This document shows positions 33,901 through 47,360 of a stretch of DNA of 64,000 nt, one piece after another. Source of the stretch: Chrysoperla carnea (lineage: Eukaryota; Arthropoda; Insecta; Neuroptera; Chrysopidae); the NCBI RefSeq assembly GCF_905475395.1, contig NC_058341.1:31449501-31513500 (forward strand), given 5' to 3'. Position numbers and translations under genes: made by a program. How positions within the stretch are numbered: position 1 is the first letter of the stretch; each line of letters opens with the position of its first letter. Below the pieces are notes generated by a model. It saw nothing but the letters and a program-made list of their open reading frames with translations. It was not told the DNA's origin and searched no databases.

Positions 33901-36900
33901 TATTGTTTCACCTAGAGATTTATATTTGACTTTAAACTTAAATTAATTAAATAAACAGAAGAAGTTAATAATTATCTCCTTTACATTTATTATATCTATA
34001 TAATCCTTAGTCTTATTCAAAACAATTGAAAACAAGTGAAAACATACAATTGATTGAGTTAATTGTTCAAATACTTTGTATAAAATGTGTTGAATATCAG
34101 TGCTTGCATTATATTTTATAAGTTAGAAGAGTTTAAAAATGCAACACAATTTTGGTTTTCGTCAATTAAATACAATAATGACATATTTTTAAGTAGCATT
34201 TCCTCCGAAAACTAACGTTTTTTGAAAAAATGTTTTAAACAAAAATTGTTAGTTTTTTTTTGAGGACTTTCTAAGTGTTATTCTGTCTTTAAAAGTTTAG
34301 GATTTAAATTGGCTATTATAGAGACCCAAATAACTAGGTCCAATCTTATGTCAGAACATGATGTACCCATCAAACTCTACAAATTTTGTTTAAGATATTT
34401 GATTGGCTGTCTACAAAACGAGATTTTCAAGTGTATAGATTAATATGGCCCACCCTATATATATTGAAATAATCACTGACTATATTAGTCATTAAGGGAT
34501 TGACACAAGAGTCAATGATTTTTTTAAAAGATAAAAGTTTTCTTTATAGAAATTTCCAATTAGTTTCAATTATTTTTAGAAATATACGTATCGATTCTGC
34601 AGAAACTCTGTTTGGACATGAGGTATATGGTTTTTCGAGTGCTTTTTTAGTGTTAAAATTCGTTTTTCCGAGAATTTCTTCAAAACACAAATTTTAAGAC
34701 AAAATTTTGGAGCTTAAATGTAATAGTTTCAGCAGATTAGTTCGTGTTTTTATAAGAAAAAACTTTCTAATTTATAGTGGTCATCTATCTCTTACCAGTC
34801 ACCTCAACAACTTGTCTTTAAGCTGCTCTTAAAAAGCAAGGTACAATCCAAGCGCATATGAGATGTTCTCTTTGATACGAACAACTTTTGTTGAAACATT
34901 TATCTGTATCTTATTTACCTTTAACGAAATGACTCATTAGGTCTTTTTTTAATGAAAGAGTGGCATTAAAGAGTGGCTAAGGGCTTCTCAGACATTCTGT
35001 ATGTTAATGCCTTTAAGGGTGACAATAAACTACGAACTATTTCGTTCGTATTGTCCATAAATTTTGTCGGATTCCAATGTCCACATAATATGTTCAGGGT
35101 CCTTTACTGCTGCTAATATCTTATTAATAATCGGATTGAATGCTTTAAATAAGTCTATTATTTTCTAATTATTGAACTCATCAACAACATTATACAGTAT
35201 GTCAACCGCATTATTCAGACTTTATTAGAGACACTTTATAATAGTCACATGTTTGCACACACGTGATAATTAAAATGTTTAAAGAGCGAGAATATACTTA
35301 ATTTAATAATCTATATTAACAGCAACGAATGTATAAATCTAAATTGTTTATATGTATACAGATTTTTAACGTATAATTTGCTGATGTATTGTTTAAAAAT
35401 TTGAACAAAGAATATGTCATTTGAAAATAATAAATAATGTTTTGTATAATATTTTTTTAAGCAAATGTTTTCACCTCGAAATTCGAAAATTTTATAATAT
35501 TTTTACCTTATGAACATTTAAAGAAAATCTGTATGAACTTCCAAGCACATTATTTGATCCGATTTGAAATGTTTACCGATGGTGGGGTCGAAATTTCTAA
35601 AAAAGAAATTGTAGACAATAAATTTTTGTATAATTAAGCATATCATTGTTTACTGCAAATTTAATATTTATCGAGATATTTCGATTTTAGGGAAAATAAA
35701 AAGTCTTCACGATTTTGAACTTTGAAGTGAATTTGAGCGAATTTACGTTATCTTCTATTAGGCTAAATACAAGGTGAAAAAAATTCATAGAGCAGGAACT
35801 GCATTAGATAAGCGAATTATCTCAGAGATTGAAAAAATAACACATTTTTCTTAAAATCGAATATTGCAATTTTTAATTTTCAAGAATTTTTATTTCGAAA
35901 ACTAAGCATCTAGAAAACAAATTACAAAATTACTTTTTTGGCCATTACATTACATTAACAGGCCATTTTAGAATTAAGATCACCTGGCGAAACATTCGAG
36001 TTGGTAGATCAAAATGGGACAAAACAGAAGTTATGGCTTTTTGGCAAATATATTACTTTTCGAAGGAAATTTGAACAAAATTTCTTTTTGTTTTTATAAG
36101 AAACAACTTTCTAATTTGATGTATTTACCCCTCTACGTCTTATTAGTTATGAAATTGAATTTTATTTTAATGGCACAATGGCCTACTGAGTTCACTGAGA
36201 TTTTTTTTGTATGGACACTTCCTTGGTGAAATTGGGGATGCTAGTTTAAAATCTTGTAGAACATCGTTTGAAATTAATTTTGAATTATCTGCAGTTTCTC
36301 GAGTTTGGACACAAAATGAAAATGATGATTGAAATTTTTCTTATTATAAAAATTAAATCCAAATATTCATCATAATTTCACTTCTTATTTAGTCGAATAT
36401 TTACGCCCCATCCACACTCTTGCCAAAGTATAGTCGCAAAAGTTAGCCGGGGTGAAGCACTCACCAACACACTCTTGTTTTACTTCGCCAGTTTCTCATT
36501 GCTATGGCTCACATCAAAATGGCAACAACTGCTGCGATTGCTCTCTGTGCGTTTTTACATAACTTTTGAGCTTACTACACAAGTATCACTTCCGAATTCT
36601 TGTTCTCCGCCCATTTTCGGGCTACTTCGCGAGATTGTGGAGGGGACTTAATAATAAGATAGATAAGCTCTTTAAAGATTTTAAACGTAATAATTGTTAT
36701 TTTTTAAGATGAAACTGGAAATATCTCGGCTAGTATACAAAATTCTAGCAAAGCAACTTTACTACATTTGTTCAAGTAACAATAATTTTATGAATCAGAA
36801 AGTTATTTATCTGTCTCCCAAAAACCATAAGCAGCACGATTTATTTAACTTTGTTGCGTGCATCAGTCATAAATTTCACACACATAAAAATGCTATGACA

Positions 36901-39900
36901 ATTATTAAACCTTCATGGATGTCTCATTGTCAATATTACATGGTGTCAATTGTGATGAAAAAAGCCACTGAAGAATTGTCGACATTTTTTTAAGACTCAA
37001 AATAGAGCTTTCAACAGTTGTAAATTGCGGCACGAAAAATATCTTTGTAATTAGAATTTGAAGATTTTTTGTACAAATCTCTAATAACTAATATTATAAT
37101 AACTGATTAGTTTTTCAACATGGATAAACCGAACTGAATAAAAAATTGATTTGGTCTACTAAATAACCATGTCAGATTTCCGTTTTTTATTTACACTGAG
37201 TGAGATCATAAATATATAACTAAAACATTGTAGTGGATTAAACTGGTAAAAACTGATTTTACAGAGCTTGGTACAGACCCAAGTGTTAATTGTAAATCTG
37301 CTTCGGGTAGTCTTAATCTAACATAAAACCAAAAGTATTTATTATAAAATTGCACTTTTGTTTTACTTTAATAGTAATTATTAAGACTGATTAAATAAAA
37401 AATAGTATAACAATTGTTTTTTGAAAATATACATATTAAATACCTATCATGGAGAGATGATGATAGGTTTGTCAGCCAATCATAAGCCGATTTATTTACA
37501 TCAAAATTCATTTATTTTTTAGAATTAATTTATAAAAAATTGAAAACGTTAATTAAAATCAACTATCAAAATAATACCTAATAAATAATAACAATACTTC
37601 AAATAAATGATTTCTTTCCTTTATGTACCGTTCCAGATACTCGTCCAAAAGAAGTAACTTTTTAACAGAAATAATTTTCTTCACAACCATTAAAAAGTGT
37701 TGTTGTTAAAGTTCACGGTACTTCGAAAAATAATAAATTATTGGGAAAAAATATAAATAAATTTTAAAAAGACATAAATACAAAATAGTGCTACCAAATT
37801 TTCCGAATGTTCATATCCGAGTTGGGAAAATTCAACTTAACTGTGTTAAATCCTCAAATTAAATAAAGAGGGTAGAAGTTTTTGATAGAAAGTGTACATT
37901 TCATGATTTTCATGAAATGTGTATAAACAAATATCAATTTTGAAAGGCACATAGCATTCAACGACTGTTTCCGCAACTAAACCAGCTAACATTATTATAC
38001 ATCAGTAGGTAAGCAAGCGATTGTACATCGAGTTGATTCATTCAACAAAACATGACATTTTCACTTATTTAAAGCCTGCGACGATATGAGCTTCATTATT
38101 TTTGTGACTTCCGCCATCACATTATCAAGAGATATAAGCCACTCTAAGCACGCAAGGTTTGTTCTACTGGTTCTGGTTCGCTTTTAGATCGAATTTGTGT
38201 TTTGTTTCAAAATCAACATGACATAGTACTTCAAACTTTGTGATCGGTGGTGTACCCAAAATATTTTGTCGCGTGATATCAATGGCATTCACGTTATTGG
38301 TTCGCTATCTCTGGTCTAGTCATTCCATAGACCTTTAATATTTTTTTAACATGCTTGACATCATTATTGATAGAATAGTAAAGGCTATTCTTCACACACT
38401 GTATAAACTTACGCAGGAGTAAAAATATACCTAAATAAAATTCACAATGGTATAAATAATTTCAACAAAATAGAAATTATCCATCAAGGTCTCCACTCGA
38501 TTATAATTGAATTTTCTGTAATTGAAAAATTTGAAAAAAAAATAATTTAGTTTGGTATATGTCTATATATCTAATTAGTTTACTTGACTTTTTATAATTT
38601 TTAACTAAAAACTACAAAATATATTTATAAGTAAATTAGGTTTTAATTCATCTTACAATTAGGTAGTGTATTTTGTGTATAAGTGCTGAAATAAATAAGT
38701 TATTAAATTCATTGTTTATATTTCTTAATTCATTGTTTTAAAATTTTTAAATACATAATTTACGTTTATTAATTGTTGAATAAATTCAAAATTTTAATTT
38801 TAAATTGTATAATTTAATTCAAATTTTAAACATTTATATCAAACGAATATTAAAGGGATATTTTAAATGTGTTTATTTAAAAACGATTTATTTTACTTGA
38901 AGAAAACATAGTGAGTACTTACTTGGCTAAAATTTTCTTTTAGTTGTATTAAATATTTGACTGATTTGGTATCTTCTAATTCAAGAATAGGCTAATGTTT
39001 AAAATTTAATATAATACATCCCTACAAGTCTCGGATAGAATAAAAATTTTAAAAATTTTCGAATTGCTAGTAAATTGAGGTAATTAATTGCAGTTTATAT
39101 TTTTAACAAGTAACTTAATTTTCTATGGTGTCCGATAGATCCGTTATATTGGTATCTAAAAAACGAGCTTCTGTCGTTCGAAACTAATAAACAGTTGAGA
39201 AAAGCGTGCATCTGCGAGATTTCATACTTTTATATTTTTGATGTGCCATAAATATAATATAATTTCAAATAAGCAGTAAATCTCTAGAAAAATATAATAT
39301 TGCTTAAATTGACGAATATACGTTTTTTTATTAGGTAATCTGAGAAAATAATGAACGCAAAAATTATTTTTTCCAGCAAACACTTTGTTTTAAATAAGTG
39401 TAGAGAAAAATGATTTTACATTATATACGCTCTAATTATCTTCTTGCTAAAATTAAAAAACGAATATTTGCTAAAAACATTTTCGAAAGTGAATGTGATC
39501 CTGTACCTTTTGTTTACTGCGATTAGTATGTTAATTACTTAAAATAACTTTTATTTTCGGAGAGGAAAATTGATCCGATTGTCCGAGTGTTAGAAACTAG
39601 AATAGATCAGTCAATTTTTTATTAAGTTTCAATTCGGAAATGCCAGTTTCATTCTGAAAGTTGGAGATTTCGCGATTGCTTAATTGAGATATAAGATATG
39701 CGTTATTTTTGTGTAAAAAATCAGCATTAGGCACGACTTTGGAGAAATTTAATAACCCCCAGGCAGGTTTTTCAAGCCCTTATTCCAACTTATACAGAAT
39801 GTATAGGCATTGTTGAGGGTCTTAGTAGTTTAAAAAATACTTGGACCACATATTTATATTATTTTCTTTTCATAATTTCATTTTTGTAATCTATATACTT

Positions 39901-41077
39901 ACAAGATACAAACATCCAAATTCTAAAAAATCAGCGAAAATCGATAGACATATGTATAAACATAAAATATATAATGGTGCTAAATATTACCAGGTGTTGT
40001 AAGAGTACGGGCTTCAAAAATCCTTTGAATTGGCACCTTTAGGTAGACATTGCTCGTTTTATAAAAGTAACCAAATGTCTTATAATAGATATGCAAATTA
40101 AATATTATTTATTTATGGACAAGTATTTACAATTACATATTATGCTATTGAACTTTATTTGAATTAAATCATTGCCTTCTATAAAATTTTATTAGTCATA
40201 ACAAAATTGCAATTATTTTCAAGCACAAAAAACTAAATTATATGAACTTATCATAAATAAATTATAAATTTTTTTTGAACTACCATGGACTAGACAATGT
40301 ATTTCCCCCCAATTAATTTAGTTTTGTTCAAGGTTACTGAAGAAAATTTTAAATTATTAAAAATTAAATCATTAAAAATTTTTTGTATGCACAGAACGTC
40401 GTACTTCATAATATAATTTAAATTTACCTTCAACATAACTAATTCAAAATAAGTCCTCTTTTGTGTTTGACTTTAAACGCCTGAATTAATATTAGTTGCT
40501 ATTGTTGTGTCCAACTGATAATATCAGTAACCCATATTTTGTAAACTTTGCAAGACCTCCAACAAAAATTGTATCATGCCAAGTTTCGACAGTGAAATCG
40601 GGTAATACTTTTTAAATGGTAAGTAAGTAGGTAATATATTAAATTTATAAAGAAAACGAGCCCGCTCTGTCTCTTAATGGTCGAACACGTCGACTTCTTG
40701 ATTTTTGGTGGCAAAACACCAAGACACTGGTAAATGGCGATAGGTTTCAGTTGAGATTGATGAAAAATATTAGTTTTTATATACCTTATAGCATTCTTTG
40801 AGAAATAATTTCAATTAATTTCTGATTACAAGCTTGAAAAGAAACAATTCTTTCATCTTAATTATAATCTCCAATTAATTTGAGTCCTTAAAACGTAAGG
40901 CTTGAAGTTCATGGCACCTCACGATCGCAGTTGAGGGTTAAACGCTAAACAATAATTTTTATAATGTTGCTTAATTTTTTTTTTTACGCAAAAATTTATT
41001 GACCATTACTAATGATGAATAATTTTTTATTTTATGATATACTGGCTGATTTCACTGATTTAAAATATTTATTTTTT
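30907..41077. other. 10-kb gene-poor AT-rich region between genes 2 and 3
   Basis: No host gene is supported. Open stretches at 32492-32815 (107 codons) and 36694-36993 (99 codons) lack recognisable domains, flanking splice signals or coding-like composition. A probable interspersed-element end lies at about 34418-34463 ('CACCCTATATATATTG', resembling the 'TATATAGGGTGGGCC' ends seen in many insect repeats). Positions 36400-36650 are conspicuously less AT-rich but unassigned. Positions 32120-32480 have a mixed composition suggesting an old transposon, but no frame confirms it. Confidence 0.5.
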
Positions 41078-41453
41078 AGTGTTCCGTCCGTCGGTCATAC
41101 AAATTTTTCTTACAAACTATTTCAATTAATACGATCATTTGACATATTTAAAGTAAACAATTATCTAAACAGAGATTATTATTAAGTAAATTCCAAGTAC
41201 TTGTTATTTCAAATTAGACATATGGACAAGTAAAATTTACAAAATTTAAAAATACTCCGACAAATTTTTCGAGTATAGAACCCTAAAATTGCTCTTGAAA
41301 CATACCCAAGAACACTCTCCATTAAATTACCTTTCAAACGAAACACAAATACTCAAAATAGCTTTACCCGTTTTTTGCCAGGCAGACAGACACTCATAGC
41401 AGTCAAACGTATAGCACCCCCTTCTATAAATAGGGGGTTAAAAATAGTATCTT
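41078..41453 (+). repeat. interspersed repeat family B, longer copy
   Basis: Starts near GTGTTCCGTCCGTCGGTC. It contains 'GAACCCTAAAATTGCTC', 'CTCCATTAAATTACC' and 'CAGACAGACACTCATAGCAG', and ends ..ATAGGGGGTTAAAAA. A related piece is at 27890-28085. Such 'ttccgt..gggggttaaaaa' units are common in insect intergenic DNA and non-coding. Confidence 0.65.
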
Positions 41454-41710
41454 GCAATATAATAAGATGTCTCCCAATTTTAATAGAGACACCAAAATCT
41501 TTAAAAAAGGGGGCCCCGAAACGCCAAATGCAACGTGCACGTTTTTGAATTTTTGTATTCTACAATCTAACAAATACGAATTCGTAATTTTAGCTTATTT
41601 ACAAAAATAATCTTAATAAAATTCCACACACAAAGAAAACGAAGTTTTGGTCTCTACCTTAACAATTATTTTGAGTAATTACCTAATACCTGTTGCTTAT
41701 TTTATTACAG

Positions 41711-41779
41711 ATGACGGTTATTTAAAAATAAAAATTAACCATTAAGTGCAATAATTTATAAAATTAAATAATTAATAAA
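41711..41779 (+). promoter_or_regulatory. probable 5' leader of gene 3 with a 4-codon upstream ORF
   Basis: A pyrimidine-rich acceptor-like TGCTTATTTTATTACAG ends at 41710, so the leader may be the start of a spliced UTR exon. It is followed at once by ATG-ACG-GTT-ATT-TAA (41711-41725), then 54 bp to the main ATG at 41780. The non-coding upstream exon itself is not identifiable. Confidence 0.35.
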
Positions 41780-44700
41780 ATGAGTGATTTAAAAAAACAT
41801 GGAGCTGCGGATATCGATGAAATTCTAAAACAACTTGGATTATTTGGAATTTATCAAAAGAAACGATGGATATTGTTTGTAATTACGATATGGGCATTAG
41901 CAATGGTTGAATTTACTTATATATTTACAACAATCAATCCAAAATACAGGTATTAATGTAAACCCGGTATGGATTTTTATTCCATTTACGATACCAACCG
42001 AATGTAACTGACAGATTCGCTGGATAGCGCCTGTCTTAAAAATACAATTTTTACATATTTTGAAGGCATAAATTCGGGTCGATACCATCTATGTATTGTT
42101 TGGCGGTGTATGATTACTTGCCAAGAAATGTGCAAGTATACCTTTTGAATGATTTTTGACACACTTTCAAGAAATTTGATCCTGAATATTAAAAAACCTT
42201 TTTTACCGTCGAAGCCATTTTACAGCAGGAAATAATTCCTTCACTCGAAACAATTTCTGTTATCATATTATATCATTCATATATTCATTCAAAAGTCATT
42301 TTTTAGTATACATTTTTTTTTCTTCTTTCAAGAAAGTTGACCCTGAATATTGACAAACCCTTTTTTCCAATATTCGAAGCCATTTTACAACAAGAAGTAA
42401 TTTCTTGCCTCGAAACAATTTATGTCATTCATCATATTATATCATTCATTACCCTTCAAAAGTCATTTTGTATTTTTTAATATATATTTTTTTCTCCAAG
42501 AAATCTATACATAACAAAAGTCCTTTTTTCCCTATATTCGAGGTGTGGGGTATTATATTAAATCGGTAAAAATTGACGGTATGAGAAAGTATCATTTTTT
42601 CCCCTTCAAAAGCTACATATTAATTTTCTCAATATACTCTTTTCCTCCAAGAAAAAGATGTGCATTTAACCTATCTTACCTGTAATACTTTCCGGTTTAA
42701 CGTGACTTCAAATGAAGAACAAAATAGTATTTCCCAAATTCAGCATGTAACCTATCTTACCTGTAATACTTTCCGGTTTAACGTGACTTCAAATGAAGAA
42801 CAAAAGAGTATTTCCCAAATTCAGCATGTAACCTATCTTACTTGTAATACTTTCTGGTTTAACGTGACTTCAAATGATGAACAAAAGAGTATTTCCCAAA
42901 TTCAGCATGTCAAAAACCTTCGGAAAAGTAATTTCACGTTTTTAGGCGTTTACTTTTCATTTTTGTTGTACACTGTAAGTATCAGGGCTGGATTAATGCA
43001 CGGATACGATTGGGCACAAGCCTAGTGCTACCGATTGAAATAATTAAAGTCAAAATAATTAAAGAAATTTTAACATAAAATTAAACTTACGTTTAAATTA
43101 TTTCAATATAATTTAAATAATTTTTCATATTACACGTGATGGTTATATTTTTTCATTAAAATAAAAAGGGCCACTAACTTGGGGGGGGGGGGGCCTCTTT
43201 TGATTTTCGGCTCTTAAATGTTTAATCGGGCCCTGGTAAGTACTATGTAGCAAAAAATAGTCGACCCATATTGACGATAAGCAATGCAGAAAAGAAAACC
43301 GTATTAGAATAAATTTTTAAGTAAAAAAAAACAATTCAAAGAATTACCAAATTCAAATTCATGGCATAAATATTAAAACTTATTTGCTTTATAATCTTAG
43401 GGCAAAATGATTTAATCGAATTTCAAGGCTGAAGTTCATGCAGCACTTTTTTATCGCATACAATTAGATAATTAAAATAATTTGTTAAATTTTAATTATC
43501 TCCCGCCTTTGTTATTAAAATTGCAGACAGAGCCCATAAAAAACCCTATTGCATTTAGAAGCAATTATTATTTATATATGTGAAAGTATTTAATGTTGTA
43601 ATTTCCCGTTAGACGGAAAACTAAGTAGGAAATATTGTTGTAGCTTCCAAAAAACGGGCCAAAATACACCCTAACCTGTGGTAACTTGACCCAGACCAAC
43701 TAAGCATAACGCAATGAGTTCATTTTCGGCAATATGTGTTGAGTTAGCGCTAGTTGGAGAGGTTTATGGTAACTTGTTTACAATCTGACGAAAATTACAA
43801 TATTAATACATTGGCATACAGGATACTTTTTGAAGCTGACATATGCTTGAAGCTCGAAAAATAAGTTTTATCGATAAAAATACTCCAAACAATAAATGTT
43901 GGGTCTATAGGTGCACATCTTACGCAGACATTAAACTTGACCTAGGTCATTTTAAAAATTTCAAAATTGGTGTGACTAAATTTATGAATTTTATTTTATA
44001 AGTTGAAGTGCAATAAATGTTTATACTTTTAAGAATATTTTTTAGTTAAAACTTTTATAATTCATTTTTTATTTTTAAATTGAATTTTTTGTATATTTTT
44101 TCAGATGTTCAGTACCATCCTGCGAAACACCAGACCAGACTGAATATAAACCAATATGGTTAAATAATGCTGTGCCCTACAAAGATATTCAGCCCGCTAG
44201 ATGTAAACGATTTCAAGTTAAAAACGAAACAGAACAAAGTTCATTAGGAGAATGTGATTCAGAATTATTTAATATTAATGTTATCGAAGACTGTGATGAA
44301 TTTGTATTTGACACTAAACACACACTAATTGTTCAGGATGTAATTAACTTTTATATTTTATCTTCCAGGGGCGTATACAGACAAATTTTCATCCCTTAAT
44401 AAGTACTCTTCCAGGGACGTATACACATACAAATTTATTTCCCTTTAAAAGCTTAAAATTATTTAATTTTATTTCCAAAAATTGTAGAAAATCAAATACT
44501 ATATAATATCACTCTGATTTTTATAATTATCAATTTTTAGGGTTATTTTGACCCGAATATAGCAAAAATTCACTTAAAAATTCGATTTAAGTCGCAGTTT
44601 TCAAAATAACTGACCATATAATAAAGCCGAATCCATATTTGCCTGCATAGGCGAAGATGTACTTACACAATATATTTTGAAAAATTGGCCTGACATTACT

Positions 44701-47043
44701 TTTATCTAGATTTTAGTTTTTCTAGGGGTTCAAAACATCTTTTTAAGCCTGAGCCTAATTATGCCCCAGTAATAAAAAACTTTTAATCTCTCTTAAAACT
44801 ATTCTTATTTTATTTTTCAGTTCAAACTGCTGTGTGACAAAGTTTGGATGATTGGAATTCCTGGAACAGCTCATTCTAGTGCTTTATTTGTTTCGTTGCC
44901 AATATCAGGCTATATTGCAGACAGGTATCTATGCTCGTCATTAAGTTCAAAAAAAAAGACATTTTTTGACCATTTTGATTTTTCAGAGTTGGAAGAAAAA
45001 AAGTGATAATATTTGGATTATTATTGGCTGGAATTTTTAATATAATTAAATCGTTTTCAGTATCATTTTGGATGTTTGTAGCATGTGAATTCTTGCAAGC
45101 TGGATCAGCTAGTGGAGTATTCCCGTCGATATTTACTTTAAGTAATTTGTGATTATTTAACCTTAATAAACTAAATGCTATAAAATTTGGGTAAAAGGTT
45201 TGAGTTTTCATTTACTAAACGCTAGGAATCGCCATGTAAAATGAATTCATTCATTTTTCCTTTACTAACAAGTACTTCATATTATATGAAGATACGTTTT
45301 TATAGGTTTTTTTGCAGATAAGACCATTTAAATCTAAAAAACAACTCGTTAAATATCTACTAAGTACAACTTCGTATGTACAAATGAATAAGTCGATTAA
45401 ATATCTGCGCAGTTGAGGTACTTTTGTGATGTTTTTTCTAAACGCTTAAGCTAATTAGCTTAAGTAAAAATCATTGAAAAATTAAAATTAAAAATGAAAT
45501 ATATAGTTCAAAACTTTTCATTTCCTACAAAAATATGCTATATTTACGGAATTTTTAGTATTTGTTTAGATTGTTTCTTGGGCTATATAATATCAAAGAA
45601 AACAAAGTAATTAATACAAATTCTCTTTAGTTGCAGAATTTTCACCAGCGGAAAGACGAGTTTTTGGAGGTGTTATCTCATTCTTATGCGTTGCTGTTGC
45701 CGAAGTTTCTATAGCATCAATAGCTTGGAATATCTATTCATGGCGCTGGTTTTTACGCTTTGCAACTATCCCGTGTGCCCTAATTATATTATTTACGCCA
45801 TTTTTACCGGAATCGATTAGATGGTTGATATCAAAGAATAGAATTGGCGAAGCAAATACTATATTGGAAACAATTGCTAAAGCTAACGGCACTAAATTGA
45901 CAGAAAAACATCAGTTACAATTAAAAGATTCACAGGGCGATTCAAAGGTGAAATTAGAAATTAATTAGTTAATTTTTTTAAATGAAATATGACCCAGATA
46001 TGACAGCCTCTAAAAAGTGAAACGCATTTCGCGCTACATTCATCGTCAGATGAATACATGGCATGAAAAATAGAAATAATCGGGAATTTTTTGGAAAGAA
46101 TTGGCAAAAAAATTGATTAATTAGCTGCAAGGCACAAATATCAAATAATATTTAGTAATAATAGGTATAAATTTCAGGGTGATAATGGTGAGAGTGAATC
46201 ATTAAAAGACGTTTTCAAAAGCGTTCCAATGATTTTACGCTTGGGAACATGTGCGTTTTGCTGGATAACTTGTGCGTTCGTGTTCCATGGATTATTATTT
46301 ATGGCTGGTGAAATATCCGGAAATAGATATTTAAATTTTATTCTGGTTGGATTAGTTGAAATTCCTGGAAGTTGCATATCTTACGTTTCATGTCGTCGAT
46401 TTGGACGAAAATTCACAATTAGCGTAGCATTAATTGTGGTTGGAATTTGTTGTGGATCATATATTTTTATTCCAGGTAAAAATTTTGCATTTAATAAACA
46501 GTATATAGGATTGAAGGCTAGTTGCTTTCCCTTAGTGATGATTAAGTAAAGATTTTAACTAGAAAACTATATTATTTTATCGAAAGTCATTTATTATTTA
46601 TTATTTTATTCGTCAAATTTTTCAGATGGACATTGGTTACGATTAGCTATGTTTTTATTGGGAAAATGTGCCATTACTACAGCATTCGGCAGTTTATACA
46701 TTATTACTGCTGAAATCTATCCAACACCATTTCGACAGACATTAATGGGTATATGCTCAATGCTTGGTCGTATTGGGTCCATGTCAGCCCCACAAATGCC
46801 AGTTTTGGTAAGAATGTTTAAGTAGATTGTAACAATAAAAAATATCTTTTATTTATGAATACTTCTTCATTTTTGTAGGCGACAATCTGGAGTACTTTAC
46901 CAATATTAATATTCAGCTTAATATCAATAATGGCAGGATTACTTTCACTTATTTTACCTGAAACATTAAATACAACCTTACCAGACACAATTGAAGAAGC
47001 TATAAATATTAATAAGAAAACTGTTGAAAATACAAAATTATAA
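41780..47043 (+). CDS. SLC22-type organic ion transporter (MFS), gene 3
   Basis: Complete twelve-pass solute carrier, 541 residues. Exons: 41780-41949, 44105-44339, 44821-44924, 44987-45141, 45631-45947, 46178-46475, 46626-46807, 46879-47043 (TAA). The N-terminus M-S-D-L-K-K..D-I-D-E-I-L-K-Q-L-G leads into TM1. The extracellular loop has C-S-V-P-S-C, C-K-R-F, E-C, D-C and L-C plus one N-E-T glycosylation site. A-D-R-V-G-R-K spans the exon 3/4 junction, and P-E-S-I-R-W-L follows TM6. Loop 8-9 is C-R-R-F-G-R-K. TM11 has G-R-I-G-S. The protein ends ..N-T-K-L, a class I PDZ-ligand pattern. It is closest to gene 4, whose start is only 703 bp downstream. Intron 1 (2.2 kb) is full of repeats; introns 3, 6 and 7 are short. 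Confidence 0.92.
42170..42660 (+). repeat. degenerate tandem repeat, about 150-165 bp unit, about three copies
   Basis: 'CAAGAAATTTGATCCTGAATATT' near 42170 recurs as CAAGAAAGTTGACCCTGAAT near 42333, and shorter echoes ('CTCCAAGAAA') occur near 42494 and 42644. Between them 'CGAAGCCATTTTACA', 'CTCGAAACAATTT' and 'TTCAAAAGTCATTTT' recur in order. It lies in gene 3 intron 1, immediately before the 81-bp repeat. Confidence 0.7.
42668..42910 (+). repeat. 81-bp tandem repeat, three copies
   Basis: Units 42668-42748, 42749-42829 and 42830-42910 are nearly identical (each starts AACCTATCTTACCTGTAATA or a one-base variant and ends CAGCATGT). Because 81 is divisible by three, a 121-codon frame runs through the array (42660-43025). 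It has no signs of being a gene and lies within gene 3 intron 1. Confidence 0.9.
42983..43235. mobile_element. hAT-type MITE (253 bp) with 8-bp target duplication
   Basis: The left end CAGGGCTGGATTAA matches the reverse complement of the right end, CAGGGCCCGATTAA (12/14). It is flanked by GTAAGTAT (42975-42982) and GTAAGTAC (43236-43243), a 7/8 duplication. Like the hAT copy at 495-1094 it has a 13-base G run near its right end (43181-43193). There is no coding capacity. It sits in gene 3 intron 1, and its duplicated target resembles a splice donor. Confidence 0.85.
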
Positions 47044-47049
47044 AATTTG

Positions 47050-47055
47050 AATAAA
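47050..47055 (+). terminator. candidate polyadenylation signal of gene 3
   Basis: AATAAA begins 7 bp after the stop codon, which would make a very short 3' UTR. No other exact AATAAA was noticed before the gene 4 leader, but variant signals cannot be excluded. Confidence 0.4.
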
Positions 47056-47360
47056 TCGCGTCAAAATCTAGTGGTTAATTATTTTTTCTCCTTCAAGATA
47101 TCAACTTCAATATTGCAACTTTAATGGAGATTGCTAATTTTTTTCATTTTACGTTAATTGTGTGACTTATTTCTCTAAATTATCTTAAGAAATGTAACGA
47201 CCTGGAACGTTTTTTAATTTGTTGCTCTAATCATTCTGATTATTTGTTCTCGGTTATCTTTTTAACTTCCTAGTGGACTATTAAAAGAGAGATCTATTTT
47301 TATTAGACATTTAGACAGTATTGTTGTGAGTTACTGTGATTTAAATCGTTATTCATTTCA

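Noticed and set aside
42660-43025. 121-codon frame in gene 3 intron 1
   Set aside because: It is an 81-bp tandem repeat (27 codons) running into a hAT MITE and has no independent coding evidence.
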